12,769 bases of DNA from positions 1 to 12,769 of the forward strand of contig JALQXV010000067.1 of the NCBI GenBank assembly GCA_023263015.1. The letters are read 5' to 3'. Below, piece after piece: positions 1-6,423 of this stretch; the stretch's first letter is position 1; every line of letters starts with the position of its first letter. This DNA is from Candidatus Saccharimonadia bacterium (lineage in GTDB: Bacteria > Patescibacteriota > Saccharimonadia > Saccharimonadales > 2-12-FULL-41-12). Below the pieces are notes generated by a model. That model was not told the origin of the DNA, made no database searches, and was given only the letters and a program-made list of their open reading frames with translations. A program made the position numbers and the translations under genes.

Positions 1-60
1 AGTACTAATTTGAAAGTGCTTGCAGATTACTACTGTTTTACGTTACCATTAGCGGTATGA
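1..60 (+). CDS. C-terminal end of an unidentified upstream gene (partial)
   Basis: Reading frame 1 is open from the first base and stops at TGA 58-60, giving 19 residues that end in FTLPLAV. The other two forward frames have stops within the first 15 bases. The TGA shares the ATGA at 57-60 with the start of the next gene, a 4-base overlap seen at two other junctions in this window (3895-3898 and 6420-6423). That overlap is the main reason to believe this is coding. Nothing can be said about function, and the short length means the open frame could be chance. Confidence 0.45.
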   Translation, partial: STNLKVLADYYCFTLPLAV

Positions 61-713
61 AGAAGCAGCTCGACCAAAGAGGCGAAATCAATGCTATGGT
101 TATCCCTCTAGTTATCTCGATCGTACTATTATTCGCAGCAATTGGTTTTGGAGTTTGGGCATTTGTAAGTCGTTCAGACTACAAGAACAATTCAGATAAG
201 AAGGCCGAAGCAGCCGCACAGATAGCAGTGCAAAAGGCTGAAACAGCTAAAGATAACGAATTCCTCGAACGAGAAAAGCAGCCATACAAAGACTATACCG
301 GTCCAGTTCAGTTTGGTAATTTTGGTATTAAATATCCAAAAACTTGGTCAGCTTACGTAAATGACACTCAAACTAATACGTTAACGATGTTATTGCAGCC
401 AGACGCAGTATCGGCAAATATCAAGACAACCTACGCCGCGAAAGTCGAGGTGTTGTCTCAGCCGTATGATCAACTTTTAGCTCAAGTTGATAATGACGTT
501 AAGACCGGTAAGGCAACTGCTGTAGCGTATCAATTCCCTAAAGTACCGACTGTGACCGGCTTGCGGGTAGACGGCCAGATTGCGCCTGATAAACGTGGCG
601 CTATCGTGTTTATGCCGCTCCGAGACAAGACCATTAAAGTTTCAACCGAAACAGTCGACCGAATCAACGATTTTAATAACGTCATTCTGCCAAACTTTAC
701 CTTTAGTCCATAA
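57..713 (+). CDS. Membrane-anchored extracytoplasmic protein of unknown function
   Basis: A 218-residue protein with one strong hydrophobic segment at residues 14-37 after a short basic N-terminus, so it is probably inserted with its N-terminus inside. Residues 40-78 are rich in Ala, Lys, Glu and Gln and look helical or coiled-coil. Residues 80-218 form a probable globular domain that opens with FGNFGIKYPKTW, a pattern seen in many secreted CPR proteins and PsbP-like folds; that resemblance is only suggestive. The N-terminus (QRGEINAMVIPL) recalls pilin-like leaders but lacks the canonical Glu5, so it is not called a pilin. The start is chosen by the ATGA overlap with the upstream reading frame; there is no clear Shine-Dalgarno. 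No function is proposed. Confidence 0.8.
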   Translation: MKKQLDQRGEINAMVIPLVISIVLLFAAIGFGVWAFVSRSDYKNNSDKKAEAAAQIAVQKAETAKDNEFLEREKQPYKDYTGPVQFGNFGIKYPKTWSAYVNDTQTNTLTMLLQPDAVSANIKTTYAAKVEVLSQPYDQLLAQVDNDVKTGKATAVAYQFPKVPTVTGLRVDGQIAPDKRGAIVFMPLRDKTIKVSTETVDRINDFNNVILPNFTFSP

Positions 714-754
714 GCAGCTAGGCTTATCTCACAACAGTAATCGCCGCTCCGTGG

Positions 755-763
755 TGCTATAAT
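755..763 (+). promoter_or_regulatory. Extended -10 promoter of the pseudokinase-receiver-recO unit
   Basis: TGCTATAAT is a perfect extended -10 (TGn plus TATAAT at 758-763). No convincing -35 lies 16-18 bases upstream, as expected for an extended -10 promoter. Transcription would start near 770, giving a leader of about 24 nt that holds the GGGAG Shine-Dalgarno before the ATG at 794. Confidence 0.6.
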
Positions 764-793
764 TGCTCGTAACGCTTAATGACGGGAGTCCTG

Positions 794-1459
794 ATGTTGG
801 AAGGCGAGGGTATTGGCGCAGCCAGCGATGCTGCAACATTGCGAGCGGTTGCGTATGAACTCAAGCAGCCCTTAATTAGAATTGCTCGTCAAACCGAACT
901 CGATGATGCCTCGGAGTTACCGAGTATTCGTCAAAATGCCGAAGATGCCCTTCGCTTGATTGACTCATTCTTACTAACTGCTCAATCTGAATACGGCCAA
1001 CAATCGCTTAATCTTGAACCGCTTCAGGCTGGAGCCGTGCTGTATGATGTTTCGCAACAGCTCAAACGACAAACGAGCGTAGCGATCGATAGTCGTGTTC
1101 ATGAAGCGGTTATGACGCACCGTAGCGCGCTAGCCTCAATACTTGCGGTATTCGGCGATATAATCGGTGACTTGAGCAGTCATGTGGTTCTCCGTAGTTA
1201 TAAAACGCGCAACGGGGCAGTCGGCATAGGGGTCTTTGGTGCTACTAAGTTGACTCGTGCTGATTTGCGGCAGGCTATGGAACTGCAAGGTAACGCGCAT
1301 GCGCCGCTCGGTAAAATCAATACTCAGTCCAAAATCCCATTAAGCATTGCCGAAGGTTTGTGTCGCGCAATTGGCGGCACAATGACTATTAAGCACATGG
1401 GCACACTGAGTGGCTTGGCCACTGAACTGCCACGCAGCGAACAGCTTTCATTGGTATAG
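794..1459 (+). CDS. Degenerate histidine-kinase-like protein (no phospho-His)
   Basis: A 221-residue soluble protein laid out like the kinase core of a sensor: a HisKA-like helical region (about 14-67) and a HATPase-like region (about 105-213). The H-box reads AYELKQPL where active kinases have SHELRTPL, so the phospho-accepting His is Tyr21. The N-box region (about 106-127) lacks the usual Asn residues. No DxGxG motif is seen, and the final box (SKIPLSIAEGLCRAIGG, 179-195) keeps the helix pattern of a G2 box without its glycines. It is therefore probably a pseudokinase or protein-interaction module. An upstream in-frame ATG at 779 would give 226 aa, but GGGAG at 784-788 sits 5 nt before the ATG at 794 and supports the shorter form. 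No sensor or membrane segment is present. The next gene, 3 nt away, encodes an equally degenerate receiver. Confidence 0.7.
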   Translation: MLEGEGIGAASDAATLRAVAYELKQPLIRIARQTELDDASELPSIRQNAEDALRLIDSFLLTAQSEYGQQSLNLEPLQAGAVLYDVSQQLKRQTSVAIDSRVHEAVMTHRSALASILAVFGDIIGDLSSHVVLRSYKTRNGAVGIGVFGATKLTRADLRQAMELQGNAHAPLGKINTQSKIPLSIAEGLCRAIGGTMTIKHMGTLSGLATELPRSEQLSLV

Positions 1460-1462
1460 TCG

Positions 1463-1828
1463 ATGAAGATATTACTTTTAGAACCCGATGCTGAATTAGC
1501 AAAAACAATTGCAGCATTTTTAAGCAAAAAACATCACGAGGTAGTGACGGTTGCGTCGGCCCAAGCAGCGATTCACCAAGCTGACGAGCTAAAACCTGAC
1601 GCAGTTATTTTGGAACTGGCCATTCCCGAACATAACGGCATCGAATTCCTGCAAGAGTTCAAATCGTATTCCGATTGGCTAGACGTGCCAATATTTGTGT
1701 ACAGTCGAATACCGTTAGCGGATTCTAATTTAACAGATCAGCAATGGCAGAAATATGGCGTGAACACCTATTTTTATAAGCCAACCACAACGTTAGAAAA
1801 TCTTGAACGTGCAGTGAGCCTTTTATAG
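1463..1828 (+). CDS. Stand-alone receiver-like domain with Glu at the phospho-site
   Basis: A 121-residue single-domain protein with the REC fold pattern. Beta-1 reads KILLLEPDAEL, where active receivers have an Asp pair (DD), so the Mg-binding pair is E7-P8 followed by D9. The phospho-acceptor region is VILELAIPEHNG, placing Glu51 where Asp is expected. Ser81 (FVYSRI) fills the Thr/Ser switch position and Lys106 (FYKP) is the conserved lysine. There is no output domain. Asp-to-Glu often mimics a permanently active receiver, so this may act as a constitutive or phosphorylation-independent interaction domain; that is inference. The stop TAG shares one base with the GTG start of recO, and the pseudokinase-like gene lies 3 nt upstream, so the three are very likely co-transcribed. 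Confidence 0.75.
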   Translation: MKILLLEPDAELAKTIAAFLSKKHHEVVTVASAQAAIHQADELKPDAVILELAIPEHNGIEFLQEFKSYSDWLDVPIFVYSRIPLADSNLTDQQWQKYGVNTYFYKPTTTLENLERAVSLL

Positions 1829-2502
1829 TGAAACAGATCCATGATTCCGCAATCGTACTGTCGCGAATTGATTATGGTGAACGAGATCGCATTTTAACGT
1901 TACTATGCCGCGAACACGGTAAACGTTCGGCGCTGGCTAAGGGCGTGCGCAGTCAAAAAAGTCGTTTAGCTGGTGGCATTGAGCTTTTGAGCGAATCCGA
2001 AGTTGGCTTAATTCAGGGTAAGGGGAGTTTGACTACGTTAACTTCGGCTCGACTAAAAGTTCATTTTGCAAACTTGGTTACCGATGTTAAGCGCATGCAG
2101 CGAGCCTTTGCGTACTTAAAAGCTATTGGGCAGGTTGCCGATGAAGAGGCGGGCCAAGAATACTATGAATTACTATTGGTGGCACTAACTTCGCTTAATG
2201 ATTTATCGAACGACATTCGGATGATTGATCTATGGTTCAATCTGCAGTTACTGACAATTTCAGGAAGTGCACCGAGCTTGTTATTGGAAGTTGCGGATGA
2301 TGCTAGCCAGTTTGAGTTTGAGTTTGATTCACAGTGTTTTGTGCAGCGTAACAACGGTCCATTTGGCCGCAACGATTTAAAGGTGCTTAGATTATGCGCT
2401 ACTCAACCAAGACCGCCGCGCCTGCAAACCGCACTTGGGTCAGAAGATCGCTTAGTGACGCTGGTACAGGCGATTACTAAGATGAATTTAACTGAGCTCT
2501 AG
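1828..2502 (+). CDS. recO: DNA repair protein RecO
   Basis: A 224-residue RecO homologue. In the RecFOR pathway RecO binds SSB-coated single-stranded DNA with RecR, loads RecA and anneals strands. Residues 1-80 match the N-terminal OB fold: SAIVLSRIDYGERDRILTLL, then GKRSALAKGVRSQKSRLAGG and a LTTLTSARL strand. The rest is the helical domain, with the family's leucine-rich helices and a SGSAPSL segment where RecO usually has SGY-P-L. The Cys4 zinc site found in many RecO proteins after that segment is absent: only Cys170 and Cys190 remain in the region. The GTG start overlaps the last base of the receiver gene, which implies coupled translation. It is slightly shorter than the usual 235-250 aa. 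Confidence 0.85.
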   Translation: MKQIHDSAIVLSRIDYGERDRILTLLCREHGKRSALAKGVRSQKSRLAGGIELLSESEVGLIQGKGSLTTLTSARLKVHFANLVTDVKRMQRAFAYLKAIGQVADEEAGQEYYELLLVALTSLNDLSNDIRMIDLWFNLQLLTISGSAPSLLLEVADDASQFEFEFDSQCFVQRNNGPFGRNDLKVLRLCATQPRPPRLQTALGSEDRLVTLVQAITKMNLTEL

Positions 2503-2522
2503 TAACAGGGGTCGCACTAGTA

Positions 2523-2528
2523 TATAAT
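2523..2528 (+). promoter_or_regulatory. -10 box of glyS, possibly a leaderless transcript
   Basis: TATAAT at 2523-2528 lies only 8 nt before the ATG of glyS at 2537. Transcription starting the usual 6-8 nt after the box would begin at or one or two bases before the start codon. No good -35 is visible. The only purine-rich stretch upstream (AGGGG, about 2507-2511) is too far away to act as a Shine-Dalgarno. Confidence 0.5.
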
Positions 2529-2536
2529 TAGCTACC

Positions 2537-3898
2537 ATGAGTAAAACTGTAGCCATGGAAGATATTGTCAGCCTAACCAAACGTCGAGGATTCATTTATC
2601 AAGGATCCGAACTATACGGAGGCTTGAGCGGAACATGGGATTACGGTCCGTTAGGTATTCAGTTAAAGCGCAATATATCTAACGCATGGTGGAAGTTTTT
2701 TGTTGAAGATCGAGACGATACGTACGGCATTGATGCTGCAATTTTGATGAATCAAAAAGTTTGGCAGGCGAGCGGTCATGTTGATGGTTTTAGCGACCCG
2801 CTTGTTGAAGACATGGTTAATAAAAAGCGTCACCGTGCCGATCATTTGTTGGAGGACGCTGGTGTCGAAAATGTAGCAGCCATGTCGACTGAACAAATGA
2901 ACCAAGCATTTAAGGACAACAATATTAAAAGTCCAGACGGCAACGAGTTAAGCGAAATTCGTCAATTTAATATGATGTTTCAGACAAATGTTGGTGCTAT
3001 TCAAGACGAAACAAGTGTGAGTTACCTACGGCCAGAAACCGCACAGGGTATGTTTGTAAACTTCAAAAATATTGTCGATAGCTTTAGCCCAAATATCCCG
3101 TTTGCTACCGCGCAAATAGGTAAGGCATTTCGTAACGAAATTAGTCCACGTGACTTTATTTTCCGTGTCCGCGAATTTGAGCAAATGGAGATCGAAGTTT
3201 TTGCTCATCCAGATAATTGGCGTGAAGTATTTGACGAGTGGCTTGAACTGCAAAAACAATTCTATTTAAGCATTGGCTTGCCAGAAGAAAAGCTGCACTT
3301 TATTGATGTACCAGCCGAAGATCGCGCGCACTACAGCAAGCATTCAATCGACAGTGAATTCGACTACATTATTGGTCAGAAAGAACTCGGTGGTTGTGCG
3401 TACCGCACTGACCATGACCTTTCAGCTCATATGAAGCACTCTGGTAAGAACTTAGAATATCGTCCTAAAGATGGTTCGCCGGCATTTGTGCCGCATGTTA
3501 TTGAACCAACATTTGGTTTAGATCGACTTGTTTTAGCAGTGATCGATTCATCTTATGTAGAAGACGAAGTGAATGGTGAAAAGCGTGTGTATTTAAAACT
3601 TCCTAAACACCTCGCTCCAGTTAAAGTCGCAGTCAGCCCATTACTCAAGAATAAGCCTGAACTTGTTGAAAAGGCCCGCGAAGTTTACGCACAACTTAAA
3701 AAGGATATTGGCAGCGTGATGTGGGACGACAATGGCAATATCGGTAAACGATACCGCCGGCAAGACGAAATCGGTACCCCGTACTGCGTAGTGATCGACT
3801 TTGATTCGTTAGAAGATAATAGCGTTACGGTGCGCCACCGTGATACAACCGAACAAGAGCGGGTAGCCATTAGTGACTTGGTAGGTAAAATATCATGA
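2537..3898 (+). CDS. glyS: Glycyl-tRNA synthetase, alpha2 (one-subunit) type
   Basis: A 453-residue class II synthetase that charges tRNA-Gly in the cytoplasm. It is the archaeal/eukaryote-like dimeric form, not the bacterial GlyQ/GlyS heterotetramer. Residues 9-40 carry the typical start (RRGFIYQGSELYGG, then WDYGPLG). Motif 2 is at about 198-222 (FRNEISPRDFIFRVREFEQ) and motif 3 at 323-336 (EPTFGLDRLVLAVI). YLRPETAQGMF (163-173) is a family signature. The anticodon-binding domain occupies about 358-450 (LAPVKVAVSPLL onward). Length is normal for the type. The TGA stop is shared with the next gene's ATG (ATGA), showing that UGA is read as stop here. Confidence 0.96.
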   Translation: MSKTVAMEDIVSLTKRRGFIYQGSELYGGLSGTWDYGPLGIQLKRNISNAWWKFFVEDRDDTYGIDAAILMNQKVWQASGHVDGFSDPLVEDMVNKKRHRADHLLEDAGVENVAAMSTEQMNQAFKDNNIKSPDGNELSEIRQFNMMFQTNVGAIQDETSVSYLRPETAQGMFVNFKNIVDSFSPNIPFATAQIGKAFRNEISPRDFIFRVREFEQMEIEVFAHPDNWREVFDEWLELQKQFYLSIGLPEEKLHFIDVPAEDRAHYSKHSIDSEFDYIIGQKELGGCAYRTDHDLSAHMKHSGKNLEYRPKDGSPAFVPHVIEPTFGLDRLVLAVIDSSYVEDEVNGEKRVYLKLPKHLAPVKVAVSPLLKNKPELVEKAREVYAQLKKDIGSVMWDDNGNIGKRYRRQDEIGTPYCVVIDFDSLEDNSVTVRHRDTTEQERVAISDLVGKIS

Positions 3899-4305
3899 GC
3901 TCTTACCCCAAAGTAGGAACTGCACATAGAATGTTCTTGGACCCTCTAGGCTTAGAATTTTTGCGCGAGGAAGGGTATGTCCATCATGAAGATCTTCATA
4001 TTCACATTAACGACAAGGCCCCAAAGAGTGGCGAATTGTTTGCAACCCGACTTGATTATGAGATGGGCGATGAGCCCGATAGTCGACTAGCTCCATTGCT
4101 TTCAATTACAATTCCACGTCCTAAAGATTTGAGCGTTCCGCCTGTAGGTGAAGAGCGCGAGATTGCCCGACTTAGTCCAGGGTATTTATCAATTATGACA
4201 ATTGGCGAAGATACAATTGAGGATGTTGAGCAGATTGTCCGAGATTGGATGGACCCAACAGGTGACATCGTACTTATAGCCTATAACGATCCAAGCGATA
4301 ATTAG
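3895..4305 (+). CDS. Hypothetical acidic soluble protein
   Basis: A 136-residue protein not recognised from its sequence. It has no signal peptide or membrane segment and is acidic, with Asp/Glu clusters at 55-63 and 104-122. The N-terminus has a His-rich stretch (EEGYVHHEDLHIHIND, about 25-40) that could bind metal, but there is no clear motif. The middle has a beta-strand followed by a proline-rich loop (LLSITIPRPKDLSVPPVG), and a probable amphipathic helix follows (EDTIEDVEQIVRDWM). The ATGA overlap with glyS and the 4-nt gap to the Nudix gene place it in a three-gene unit. It is probably real, because the coupling is tight and the frame is full length, but its function is unknown. Confidence 0.7.
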   Translation: MSSYPKVGTAHRMFLDPLGLEFLREEGYVHHEDLHIHINDKAPKSGELFATRLDYEMGDEPDSRLAPLLSITIPRPKDLSVPPVGEEREIARLSPGYLSIMTIGEDTIEDVEQIVRDWMDPTGDIVLIAYNDPSDN

Positions 4306-4309
4306 CCCT

Positions 4310-4861
4310 ATGAAGTTACCATCCCGCGTGCCTGAGCACGCCACGAAAGTTTTTGAAGGCATAATCTACGATATCTATCAGTGGGAGCAAAAGTTATTTG
4401 ACGGTAGCTCAGCAACGTTTGAAATGGCTAAGCACATTGACGCAGTCAGCATTATTCCTATTATTGATGACAAAGTTGTTATCTTGCATGAGCAACAGCC
4501 TAGAGATGTAAAGCGCATATCATTCCCAGGTGGGCAAATCGACCCAGGTGAAACGATTTACGAAGCAGCGCTACGCGAACTACGTGAAGAAACCGGCATG
4601 CAATTTAAAACCCTTAAACTTGTAGCCATTGATGATCTTGGTAGTACCAAAGCAGACTGGTGGATTTATCGTTTTATTGCAACTGACCTAGAAAGTACTG
4701 GCGAACCAAAGCAGGATCCAGGCGAGCAAATTACACACGAAATTGTAAGCTTTGAAAAAGCCAAAATTTTAGCGGATAGTAATGTCTACATGTCGTTGTC
4801 TGTAATGGGGCAGGTTAACTCAGTCGAAGACTTATTGTCGTTACCTGAAATTGAGTTATAA
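4310..4861 (+). CDS. Nudix hydrolase, ADP-ribose pyrophosphatase-like
   Basis: A 183-residue Nudix protein that would cleave a nucleoside diphosphate linked to another group, using Mg2+. The Nudix box is complete and matches GX5EX7REUXEEXGU: Gly75, Glu81, then REL-EE from Arg89 to Gly96 (RELREETGM). The beta-strand pair before it (VSIIPIIDDKVVILHEQ, with QQPRDVKRISFPGG after) fits the ADP-ribose or nucleotide-sugar subfamily, in which an Arg-containing strand precedes the box. Substrate cannot be fixed from sequence. It starts 4 nt after the upstream stop with no visible Shine-Dalgarno, so translation is probably coupled. Nothing resembling a strong terminator follows it. Confidence 0.9.
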   Translation: MKLPSRVPEHATKVFEGIIYDIYQWEQKLFDGSSATFEMAKHIDAVSIIPIIDDKVVILHEQQPRDVKRISFPGGQIDPGETIYEAALRELREETGMQFKTLKLVAIDDLGSTKADWWIYRFIATDLESTGEPKQDPGEQITHEIVSFEKAKILADSNVYMSLSVMGQVNSVEDLLSLPEIEL

Positions 4862-4896
4862 ACAATTTTACAGCAGCCTAAACTGATTGGTTTGGG

Positions 4897-4912
4897 GTAA
4901 AATAGTTTTTAC
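4897..4912 (+). promoter_or_regulatory. Palindrome overlapping a -10-like box before the DUF4868 gene
   Basis: GTAAAA-TAGT-TTTTAC is a perfect 6-bp inverted repeat. It covers a -10-like TAAAAT at 4898-4903, about 45 nt before the TTG start of the next gene. No matching -35 is evident. The overlap of dyad and promoter element would suit a repressor site, but this is a weak call based on one short palindrome in AT-rich sequence. Confidence 0.3.
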
Positions 4913-4947
4913 GTGTAAATACAAAACTAACATTTGAGGGATCTCTT

Positions 4948-5973
4948 TTGACTATGGACGAAAAGCCAGCTACCGATATTGCTCCGCAAGAGCCAGAATA
5001 CATTGAAACCGATGTGTTTGCGTGGGCAAACAACTTAGTCCAATACAAGGACGAGCTTAAAATTGAACTGTTCCTAATTAACAAAAATTACATACTATAT
5101 AAGACTCAAATGGGTGGCGGCTTGACCAAGCAGCTTGAACCGCTCTTTATTGACGAGATTTTAGAATACATACTTGAAGGTGCCGAAAAGGGTCTGAGTG
5201 TTCGAGAGTTTGAAGCAGCCGATGCAGAAGATGGTATTTTGCAGCGAACGCGTTTGAGTAATGTCGACAAGGCTCGAGAAGTGCTGAACTGGGTGAAAAC
5301 GCAGGAACACGAAATTGAAGTTTTTGTTGAAGATGAGCACGACATGAAGCGTATCAAAGGTGTAATGGCTCGTGTTAGTCACGAGAAGCTTGGCAAGCCA
5401 TTTTACATCTTTAAAGTCTTACCAGCCTCTAATATGATGAAGGGCAAGGTAGGCTGGATGTTACGAAACGGAAGCTTTGTGCCGTTTGACGCAGACGGAG
5501 CGCTTCGTATACCACCAGAGCCACAGCTACTTATTTTAGATCAGGACATCTATGTTTTTAATCAGGCTAAGCTTAAAACACTCTTTGGCTATGATGCTAA
5601 GGAAGCATACATAGCGCGAGCAAAAGTCGCTGAAATTGAAAAACAATTTACTCTGAGTTTTGATCAAGGTGCCAGCATGAACTCGTTAGTACAGGGTAAG
5701 AAGGGTCTTATTAAAAAATTACAAAAACTCGATCCGACCCTCATGAATCAGCAGGACTTAATGGATCATGCCGAAGAAATGGGCATTGATTTGATGCAGG
5801 ACGACTCTGGCTCAATTATCATCATGGACGAAAAAGATCTGACAAAGTTTGTGAACTTGCTCAATGACGATTACATCGAATCTCCGGTTACGGGACAGCG
5901 TTACGAAGTAATTCGTAAGAAGCCGCTTAAACTGACCGAAAGCGATGATGACTTGTTAAAGCAAGTGCTATAG
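4948..5973 (+). CDS. DUF4868-like protein, resembling KwaB of the Kiwa defence system
   Basis: A 341-residue cytoplasmic protein with no membrane segment. From about 118 to 325 it follows the pattern of the DUF4868 family (KwaB of Kiwa). The steps are a variable N-terminal half, the segment GKPFYIFKVLPASNMMKGKVG (149-169), a strand pair NGSFVPF, then LLILDQDIYVFNQAKLKTLFGYD (194-216) and a C-terminal LLNDDYIESPVTGQRYEV (304-321). This match is from memory of the family and needs a profile search. In Kiwa, KwaB works with the membrane protein KwaA; no KwaA-like gene is adjacent. The start is TTG, because GAGGG at 4936-4940 sits 7 nt before TTG 4948 but 13 nt before the ATG at 4954. It is the first gene of a four-gene same-strand run. 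Confidence 0.65.
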   Translation: MTMDEKPATDIAPQEPEYIETDVFAWANNLVQYKDELKIELFLINKNYILYKTQMGGGLTKQLEPLFIDEILEYILEGAEKGLSVREFEAADAEDGILQRTRLSNVDKAREVLNWVKTQEHEIEVFVEDEHDMKRIKGVMARVSHEKLGKPFYIFKVLPASNMMKGKVGWMLRNGSFVPFDADGALRIPPEPQLLILDQDIYVFNQAKLKTLFGYDAKEAYIARAKVAEIEKQFTLSFDQGASMNSLVQGKKGLIKKLQKLDPTLMNQQDLMDHAEEMGIDLMQDDSGSIIIMDEKDLTKFVNLLNDDYIESPVTGQRYEVIRKKPLKLTESDDDLLKQVL

Positions 5974-5982
5974 TTAATTTAT

Positions 5983-6423
5983 ATGGACTTGAGGGAAAGA
6001 GCCAATAGTTATATTGAGCAGGGAAATGTTATGCAACTGGCAACCGTACGCGGTGATCAACCGTGGGTCTGCACAGTTTATTTTGTATTCCTAGACGGAG
6101 CTATTTACTGGCTTAGCTACCCAGACCGACGACATAGTTTAGAACTTAGCGATAATCCCAACATTGCTGTTACAATCCCGATTAAATTTGATAAACCGGT
6201 TATTGGTGTTCAGGTTGCTGGTACGGCTGAATTAGAAGCAGATACCCAGACAATTGAAGCGGTTATGAAAAAATATGTTTCTAAATATGGAGCTGGCAAA
6301 GATTTTCATAATAACTATGTGTCAGGATCAAATAAACACGTTATGTATAAAATGAAATTTACTGAAACTGTTCTTTTTGATGAAGTTAACTTTCCAGAAC
6401 AAGGAAGAGTAGTCGTACCATGA
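5983..6423 (+). CDS. PNPOx-like FMN-binding split-barrel protein
   Basis: A 146-residue protein of the pyridoxamine-5'-phosphate-oxidase-like fold, a flavin- or F420-binding split barrel that acts as a dimer. The opening MQLATVRGDQPWVCTVYFVF (17-36) and IYWLSYPDRRHSLELSDNPNIAVTI (41-65) are the typical first strands and cofactor-contact region, and GVQVAGTAELE (75-85) is the next strand. True PNPOx catalytic and substrate residues cannot be confirmed, so it could be a heme-, flavin- or other ligand-binding relative rather than a vitamin B6 enzyme. It lies 9 nt after the DUF4868 gene and overlaps the helicase gene by ATGA (6420-6423), which implies coupled translation. Confidence 0.8.
   Translation: MDLRERANSYIEQGNVMQLATVRGDQPWVCTVYFVFLDGAIYWLSYPDRRHSLELSDNPNIAVTIPIKFDKPVIGVQVAGTAELEADTQTIEAVMKKYVSKYGAGKDFHNNYVSGSNKHVMYKMKFTETVLFDEVNFPEQGRVVVP

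Noticed and set aside
57..713. A type IV pilin-like protein based on the QRGEIN N-terminus and the hydrophobic segment.
   Set aside because: The conserved Glu5 and prepilin peptidase pattern are missing, and the long soluble domain does not look like a pilin.
711..726. TAAGC-AGCTAG-GCTTA hairpin as a terminator after the first full gene.
   Set aside because: It has only 5 bp, no T-run follows, and it starts at the stop codon; too weak to call.
4948..5973. A complete Kiwa (KwaA-KwaB) anti-phage system.
   Set aside because: No membrane protein gene is adjacent. The nearest membrane protein is at 57-713, far away and of the wrong topology (single pass with a large outside domain).
2537..6423. 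UGA recoding to glycine, as in some Patescibacteria.
   Set aside because: TGA ends glyS and the 5983-6423 gene at the expected C-termini, with ATGA start overlaps, and no in-frame TGA is needed within genes.
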